Origin: Isoetes taiwanensis
Taxonomy: Eukaryota; Streptophyta; Lycopodiopsida; Isoetales; Isoetaceae
Reading direction: 5' to 3'
Assembly: GCA_021234155.1 (NCBI GenBank)
Contig: JAJEKV010000066.1
Coordinates: forward strand, 4,127,815-4,191,814
DNA length: 64,000 nucleotides
Shown here: in pieces, positions 58,801-64,000 of the stretch
How the letters are laid out: each line of letters opens with the position of its first letter
How positions within the stretch are numbered: position 1 is the stretch's first letter
Notes under the pieces: model-generated
The model's database searches: none
Told to the model about the DNA's origin: nothing
Seen by the model: the letters and a program-made list of their open reading frames with translations, nothing else
Program-made: the position numbers and the translations under genes

Positions 58801-60470
58801 TCCCCAGGGCAACGCCGACGCCGGAGTCCATTGGCGAGTCAAATCGCGACCTCGAGGGGAGGTCGCCTCCGCCCGGCCCCTGTGGCCTTGGGGAGAGGGA
58901 AATTCGGGGCAAGCAGACCGGGATTTTAGGGTCCGTTTCCGGCCAACACCCCCACTCCATCGCCAAGTCACGGCAAGGTCCCTACCTAATCCGACAAGGA
59001 GAGGGCCTCCAAAACGAAAACCCCGCGGGTTGCCGTGTTCTAGAAGGGTTTGCGCTTTGGGGGTCGGCACTTGGTCCGCTGCACTTGGGACTCCGGGCCG
59101 AGAAGCCGCAGCCAAATAATACGGAGCAAGGGGAACCGACGGAGCGAGTTTGGGCCTGTCCCTCCTCCCGATGTGGCAAGTAGAAGTCGGGGGCTTTTGC
59201 AAGGGCAAGACATTCATAAATTCGCAATTAATGCATTGTACCTAAAATAAATTCTGATTTTTGCCGCCACTGATTCCTAACCCATCTCCAGACACAGCCC
59301 AATTTTCGAAATTTTCGAGAAGGTCTAGGTCAAAGGGTTAGCATTAGAACGGTCGGGCAGCCCGCTGGGATCAACCGAAATGGCACCCTTCCCCAAGTCA
59401 AACGAGGCCAAGACCTTGCAGGATCCCTCACAAGAGGGGAGAGTCCGACCCCAAGAGGCGGATCCAAAATGTTCCCGGTGGCAGCATCTTTCCCTACTAG
59501 AATGAAGGGTAAACGCTAATGACCACCCTCCCGAGCCCTGCTCCTATCCGATTTTGATCTCCATTCAGATGGGCCCCTCTTCGAAGGCCCAAAAGATTCC
59601 GCAGATCGGGTCCGAGAACTTGTCAAACCAAGGCCCCGGGAGGTCGACCTTTAAAACCGCAATGTCTTGTCGCTCGCACCGGGAGGCTCCTGAATGGCAA
59701 ATCGACCCCCGCCAAATCGTCCCGAATGGCTAAATTACCCTAGGGAGCAAGTTACAAGGTCGGTTTTGCAAAAGAAAGAAACACTCACGCCTTTCCACGA
59801 CAAGATCCCGCATCCACATCCTAGGCCAATTGACTACGAAGTGTGATGGAAGTGAGCTACTTTGGCGCTTCTTGGAGGTCGGGTGGTCTTCGCCACGGAA
59901 CTTGGTCCCTGTGGCAACGCCGACGCTCCGAGTCCATTGGCGAGCCAAATCGCAGCCCTGAGAGGGAGGTCGCCTCGGCCCGGCCCCCGTGGCCTTGGGG
60001 AGAGGGAAATTCGGGCAAGCAGCTTCCGGGGATTTTAGGGTCCGTGGCTCAAGGCCAACACCCCCACTCCACGCCAAGTCACCACGGGCCAAAGGTCCCC
60101 CCGGACCGGACAAGGAGAGGGCCTCCAAAACGAAACCCCGGGGGCTGCCGTGTTCTAGAAGGGTTTGGCGCTTTTGGGGCCGAGACTTGGTCTCATGCAC
60201 TTGGGACCTCGCCGAGAAGCCGCAGCCGAGAATACGGAGCAAGGGAACCGACGAGCGAGTTTTGGGCCTGTCCTCCTCCCCGATGTGGCAAGTAGAAGCT
60301 CTGGGGCTTTTTTGCTGGCAAGACATTCATAAATTCGCAATTAATGCATTGTAACTAAAATAAATTCTGATTTTTGCCACCGATTCCTAACCCATCTCCA
60401 AAGACACAGCCCAATTTTTTCAAATTTTCTGAGAAGGTCTAGGTCAAAGGGTTAGCTAAGGTCAAAGGAA
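49895..60470 (+). repeat. Tandem array of ~1.1-kb monomers, about 9.5 copies
   Basis: A fixed landmark (GACTACGA(A)AGTGTGATGG) recurs at 50,976, 52,091, 53,217, 54,321, 55,423, 56,531, 57,617, 58,726 and 59,832: intervals 1115, 1126, 1104, 1102, 1108, 1086, 1109 and 1106 bp, all head to tail. The array begins partway through a monomer. Monomers are GC-rich with an AT-rich segment (TTCGCAATTAATGCATTGTA). They differ mainly by 1-4 nt insertions and deletions at recurrent sites, so no frame is kept open across copies; the many long frames on both strands are by-products of GC content. No known protein or RNA is encoded. It behaves like a complex satellite. Confidence 0.9.
53810..54200 (+). repeat. 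Variant monomer half matching the array's right edge
   Basis: After the shared GTCTAGG(G)TCAAA phrase this monomer has TAGGTCAAAGGAATGGAGTT, GACCTTGGTCTAAGAT and AAAGCTGTTTGACA. The same phrases, slightly altered, occur at 60,455-60,640 where the array ends. Ordinary monomers lack them. Confidence 0.7.
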
Positions 60471-61265
60471 TGGAGTTTGTGGGATCGTTGTACTTGGGGT
60501 TGACTTTGGCTCACCGGACGCTATACTTGGTCTAAGATTGCATTGACGAAACCCCGCGGACTTTGCCGATTCTAGAAGGGTTTTTGTTTTGGTTTTTCTC
60601 GCCTCCCCAAAGCTATTTGACATGGATGGCATAACTAACTTGTAATGAACTGTTTTGTTTCTCGTAAACAATTGTACCTTGATGAAAGATTGCTTCATAG
60701 TTTCCAAGTGAAAAAATTTTAGTAATGTGTCCGCGACCGCCTTTGTTGCCCCCTCGGTCAAAGACTCGCTTTTTCGATGCACACTCTTTTAGTTATGCAT
60801 TTTATTGCATTTATGGTTTATAAATTCATAGTTAATGCATGGCATGGAATTAAATTATGGTTTTGGTCACCGCTTCCATGGTCATCACTACAGATACAGA
60901 AAATTTCCAAAATTTTCTGATAAGGTCCGCACTCCAAGCCACTTTGTTAGAACGGTCCCGCAGTCCATTGGCGTAGCCAAGTTGGGCAAGCATGACTGCA
61001 CCCCTTCCCCAAGTCAAACAAGGCGCAAGTGCCTTGAATGGCCACCTCAAGAGGGGGAGAGTCCCGCCCCCGTGAGATCTTACCCCAAAAATGTTCTCGA
61101 GGCAAACCCAAAGTGCCGCACCGCCGGGGATCAGATGCTAATGAACACCCTCCCCGGCTCAGCCAGCAAGGGGAACTCTATATATCCGACCGCTGAATCC
61201 TCCGCTCAAGATCCAGCCTCGTGGACCTGCTCAAATAAGCCTAGGGACAAACTTTTAATGAGCTT
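60471..61265 (+). repeat. Diverged array edge
   Basis: Contains scattered monomer phrases: CGATTCTAGAAGGGTTTT near 60,568; CAGTCCATTGGCGTAGCCAA near 60,960; CTTCCCCAAGTCAAACAAGG near 61,004; GGGGGAGAGTCCCGCCCC near 61,053; and CCGACCGCTGAATCCTCC near 61,187. They are mixed with unrelated sequence. This is an older, degraded monomer outside the homogenised core. Confidence 0.65.
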
Positions 61266-61289
61266 CACATTAAAAAAAAGATGCAAAAA

Positions 61290-61400
61290 CAATAACGCCG
61301 CTATAACAAAATACGCCAACCCATCGCCGCACGACGCAGATTTTTATATCGAATAACGCCGCGATAAGGCGGACGCCGCATGCGCGACGCCTTCGGAATA
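61290..61400 (+). repeat. Right boundary repeat and GC-rich block
   Basis: ACGCCGCTATAACAAAATAC, then GCAGATTTTTATATCGAATAAC (TATA-like core at about 61,341), then CGCCGCATGCGCGACGC at 61,374-61,390. The same three ingredients occur at 39.1-39.6 and 43.2-43.5 kb. Confidence 0.6.
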
Positions 61401-61559
61401 TTTTGAAACCGCTGGGCGCCGGGTTTTTCCTTTGCTTCTTTTTGCCCTACTTCTTCGGGTTCTAAGATTGCATTGGCTTAGTACCTCGATCTACCCGCAG
61501 AAGGGTATTCTAAGGTTAGTATATCATGTTTTTTGACATGGATTGAATAGGTTTTTTGG

Positions 61560-62370
61560 ATTGAATGGTGCATGCCCAACCTTCCTCTTTTTTTGTTTCC
61601 CTTTCCTTCCTTTTCTTTTGTTCTTGATTTTTTTTTCTTCCCATTCTTCCATGCCCCCGGGTCAAAGACTTTTTTCTCCTCTTTCTTTCCTTTTCATGCT
61701 TCATTTTTTTCATTCTTCCTCATGCTTCATTTAAATTATGGTTTTGGTCCTTCTTCCATGCTTCATTCTTTTTAGAACGTCCTCCCATGATCGGCATTCT
61801 TCCTCATTCTTTTCTTCCCATATTTCTTCTTTCCCCATTTCTTTCTCATTCTTTCTTCCTCATTCTTTCTCATTTCTTTCTTCCTCATGCTTTCTCATTC
61901 TTTTTATTCCTCACTCTTTCTCATTCTTTTTCTCATTTCTTGCTTTCTCATTTCTTTCTCATGCTTTCTCATTTTTTTTTATTTTTTTCTCATGCTTTCT
62001 CATTTGTTTCTCATTTCCATTCTTTCTCATGCTTTCTCATTCCTCATTCTTTTCCCTCCCTTCCCTCATTTCTTTCTTCTCTTCCCTTCCTTATTCTTCA
62101 TTTTTTTTCATTTCTTATTCTTCATTCTTTTTAATTTCATTTCTTCATTCTTCATTTGTTTCTTATTCTTCACATTTCTTCCTCACTTTCCATCTCGATC
62201 CTTTTCTTTCCCCTTCCCTTATTTCTTCCTTCCATTCTATTCCCTTCCCTTCTCTTATTTCCTCTTATTTTTCTTCATTCTTTCTTGTTTTCTTCTCTTA
62301 TTTCTTCTCTATTCTATCCTTATTTCTTCTTCTCGATGTTTTTCTTCTTTGTTCTTATTCTTCTAATGCT
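61560..62370 (+). repeat. 800-bp pyrimidine tract (TTTCTCATTC)n-like
   Basis: Almost purine-free on plus over about 800 bp: irregular units of CATTCTTTCTC, TTCTTCCTCATT and CATTTCTTTCTCATGC. The 237-codon frame through it (61,738-62,451) is Phe/Ser/Leu-rich low complexity and is not a gene. A GTAAGT donor-like site follows at 62,440. Confidence 0.85.
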
Positions 62371-62523
62371 TTGTTACTTCAAGGCAGCTTTTCTATTACG
62401 ATTTGGACCCGGACAGATCTTGTACACGCCCTTATTTTGGTAAGTAGTTGATCGCGACTTGCATTTTATTTTTATAGTTTTAAGTAGGTTAAAAAAAATT
62501 GATGGAGTGGCTTTGTTCAAGGG

Positions 62524-62876
62524 CACCTGGTCGGCTCCACCTAGAGTGGGGAGGACCATGTACCCGGTTCAAGTCCACTTTCACTACAATCATAAATGTT
62601 TCCTAGGTTAATGAGTGGCTTGTTCAAGGGCACCACGGCCGGCTCCACCTAGAGTGGAGAGGACCACGCATGCGGTTCAAGTCCACTTCCGCCCACTTGT
62701 TATTTTTAGGTTTAAAATAAAATTGTAGTGGCTTGTTCAAGGGCACCTGGCCTACTCCACCTTTATGGAGAGGACTAGGTGTCCGGGTCCAAGTCCACTT
62801 TTCTTCTCATTCTTAGGTAGATGTGGCTACCAAGGGACATGGTCGGCTCCACCGCGAAAGTGGGGAGGACCAGTGT
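62524..62876 (+). repeat. Hairpin repeat block 2, four copies
   Basis: Copies at 62,524-62,562, 62,631-62,668, 62,744-62,784 and 62,837-62,876, spaced 93-113 bp, homologous to block 1. The inner stem is CTCCA(C)/(G)TGGAG or GTGGGG (with a G-U pair) and the middle stem is GG(T/C)C/G(G)ACC. The loop is CTAGA in two copies and CTTTA-like or CGCGAAA in the others. The first three are preceded by GTGGCTT(T)GTTCAAGGGCAC and followed by GG(T/G)TC(C)AAGTCCACTT, the exact 62,566-62,576 form being GGTTCAAGTCC, a match to the Pol III B box. No complete tRNA fold is present. Confidence 0.8.
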
Positions 62877-62984
62877 TCGGGCCTTAGTTCACGCTTTTGT
62901 CGGGCTTTTAGCTAGAGGTAGCTAGGGCTAGGTTAAGTTAACAAGAATCGGATGATTCCCTTCACACCCTGCTAGTTAAAAAAA

Positions 62985-63290
62985 AAAAAAAGGTTAGGCT
63001 AACTTAATGTAGTAATTAATTCACACTAAAAGCGTTGGTAAAAAATAACTTAACTAATTAACTAAATTATTTCAACATGTCTAGTTAAGTTAGTCAAAGG
63101 CATAAAAATTATATGTACAATTAACTAAACTTAAAGTGACCTCTATAGTGCTAATTTCTAATTTAGTTAATTTTAGTTAATTTTGCTAACTAATCCTAAC
63201 AAGGTGCTAAGATAAGTTTAGGTAGTGTTTTTGGTTAAAAAAGTTAACTAAATTTTGGGACTATCTCGCTAACTAATTAACTAGTAATAC
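62985..63290. repeat. AT-rich TTAACTAA/TTAGTTAA cluster
   Basis: The 8-mer TTAACTAA, its complement TTAGTTAA and one-off variants recur many times on both strands in 300 bp. No coding potential. It lies just after hairpin block 2, in the position the telomere repeat holds after block 1. Confidence 0.6.
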
Positions 63291-64000
63291 TGAATGTAAA
63301 TTGACCGTGGGTCCAATACCCTAATCTAACCTATTTAGTTTTTCTTGTTTCTTCTTCTTTTTTTTTCTTGCTTTTGGGGCTGGAGGGTCGGATAAGGTAT
63401 TAGTCGCCATAGGGCTGTTATAAAGTAATGATTATATGGTCTCGCATACATGTTTGATATTGTCAGATTATGTTGCATTTACTTTGTGCATGCTTGGCTT
63501 TTTGTATTCATTATTTTGTTTTGTTTGTAGGCATAAAATGGCCTCAGCGAAGGACAGAGATGCTTAGTGAAATTAGGGCGATCCTCATCAATCACATATG
63601 CGCCTGTAGATCCAATTCGAACGACATATGCAAACCGATGATCAATTAACCGCTTTGTAGCATCGGAGAAAGAATGTCGGTCCAATTATGTGGGAGGTGG
63701 CCGAGCATGAGTCCGAAAGTTGGAAGATATGATGAGAAAGAACTTAAAGTCTTGGGTTTGCAATCCCTTCCGAATTGAGGATGCTACTTAAGATAAAGTG
63801 CCACTTATGAGCCCCTATGCTGAGGCATACGGGGACGATGGGCTAATTCGCGGGCTTTAAGCGCAAAGGTCCGACGAAAGATCACAAGATGGCCGCGAGC
63901 GCCTCAATGATGAACATGTGAAGGAGTTAGATAGTCTTATCCATGGTGGGAGCTCTATTGGTGCAGGGGGCTAGATTATCATTACATGCTCATGATAAAT
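63291..64000. other. Possible decayed coding sequence, unrecognised
   Basis: Short frames such as RRTEMLSEIRAILINHIC (from about 63,544) and MSVQLCGRWPSMSPKVGRYD with EKELKVLGLQSLPN (about 63,674-63,775) suggest a frameshifted gene running off the window. No family recognised. Confidence 0.3.

Noticed and set aside
50066-60340. Many 100-200 codon ORFs on both strands in the tandem array
   Set aside because: They shift frame between monomers because of indels, so no reading frame is conserved; they follow from GC richness.
61738-62451. 237-codon plus-strand ORF rich in Phe and Ser
   Set aside because: Pure low-complexity translation of a pyrimidine tract; all three frames are open and none has a domain.
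62500-62580. tRNA gene in hairpin block 2 because of GGTTCAAGTCC
   Set aside because: The B-box match is good, but acceptor and T-arm stems do not pair and no convincing A box or anticodon arm is present.
43459-63153. CACTA terminal repeats at 43,459 (CACTACGCC) and 63,149 (TAGTG)
   Set aside because: The sequences beyond the first five bases are not inverted copies of each other.

Overview
This is nuclear DNA from a land plant. The evidence is the plant-specific gene content: an L-type lectin receptor kinase, a BOR-type boron transporter, the chloroplast stem-loop-binding protein CSP41a, a root-cap/LEA-like protein, and B3, SWIM and TNP2 remnants. GT-AG introns and TTTAGGG interstitial telomere repeats agree with this. 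Low gene density, heavy repeat load and LINEs with penta- or tetranucleotide tails instead of poly(A) suggest a large, repeat-rich genome, perhaps a fern, lycophyte or bryophyte. That placement is inference. No gene in the window looks fully intact; most protein-coding sequence is relic.

Layout. 0-7 kb: three LINE remnants and a possible spliced gene with a GIY-YIG-like exon. 7-11.3 kb: non-coding DNA with short tandem duplications. 11.36-13.86 kb: a lectin receptor kinase with two tandem lectin domains, broken by a small deletion. 15.5-16.9 kb: a decayed boron-transporter gene with introns. 17.2 kb: a tRNA-type SINE. 17.5-18.05 kb (minus): the last two exons of CSP41a. 20.8-24.5 kb: a Helitron 3' terminus, strong hairpins, and a 448-bp Mutator-type MITE with a 9-bp target duplication. 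25.0-25.96 kb (minus): a root-cap-family gene with one internal stop. 28.6-29.1 kb (minus): a SWIM zinc-finger fragment. 31.8-34.95 kb: a two-gene PIF/Harbinger transposon inserted in a purine microsatellite. 35.1-39.1 kb (minus): a nearly full LINE beside an older LINE end.

39-64 kb is different in kind. It has GC-rich patches built on CGCCGCATGCGACGC. In several places these are followed by a TATA-like box. The region also holds a dense heat-shock-element array, decayed SNF2, B3 and SET pieces, a CACTA (TNP2 plus DUF4216) transposase relic, and a tandem array of about nine and a half 1.1-kb monomers (49.9-60.5 kb). Two blocks of a covarying palindromic hairpin repeat (three copies near 43.9 kb, four near 62.7 kb) bracket the CACTA relic and the array. 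Each block starts about 85-100 nt after a GTAAGT donor-like site. This repeated cassette is the least explained structure in the window.

The genes do not form a pathway. The window is a few single-copy gene relics in a bed of nested transposons, plus a satellite-like domain.
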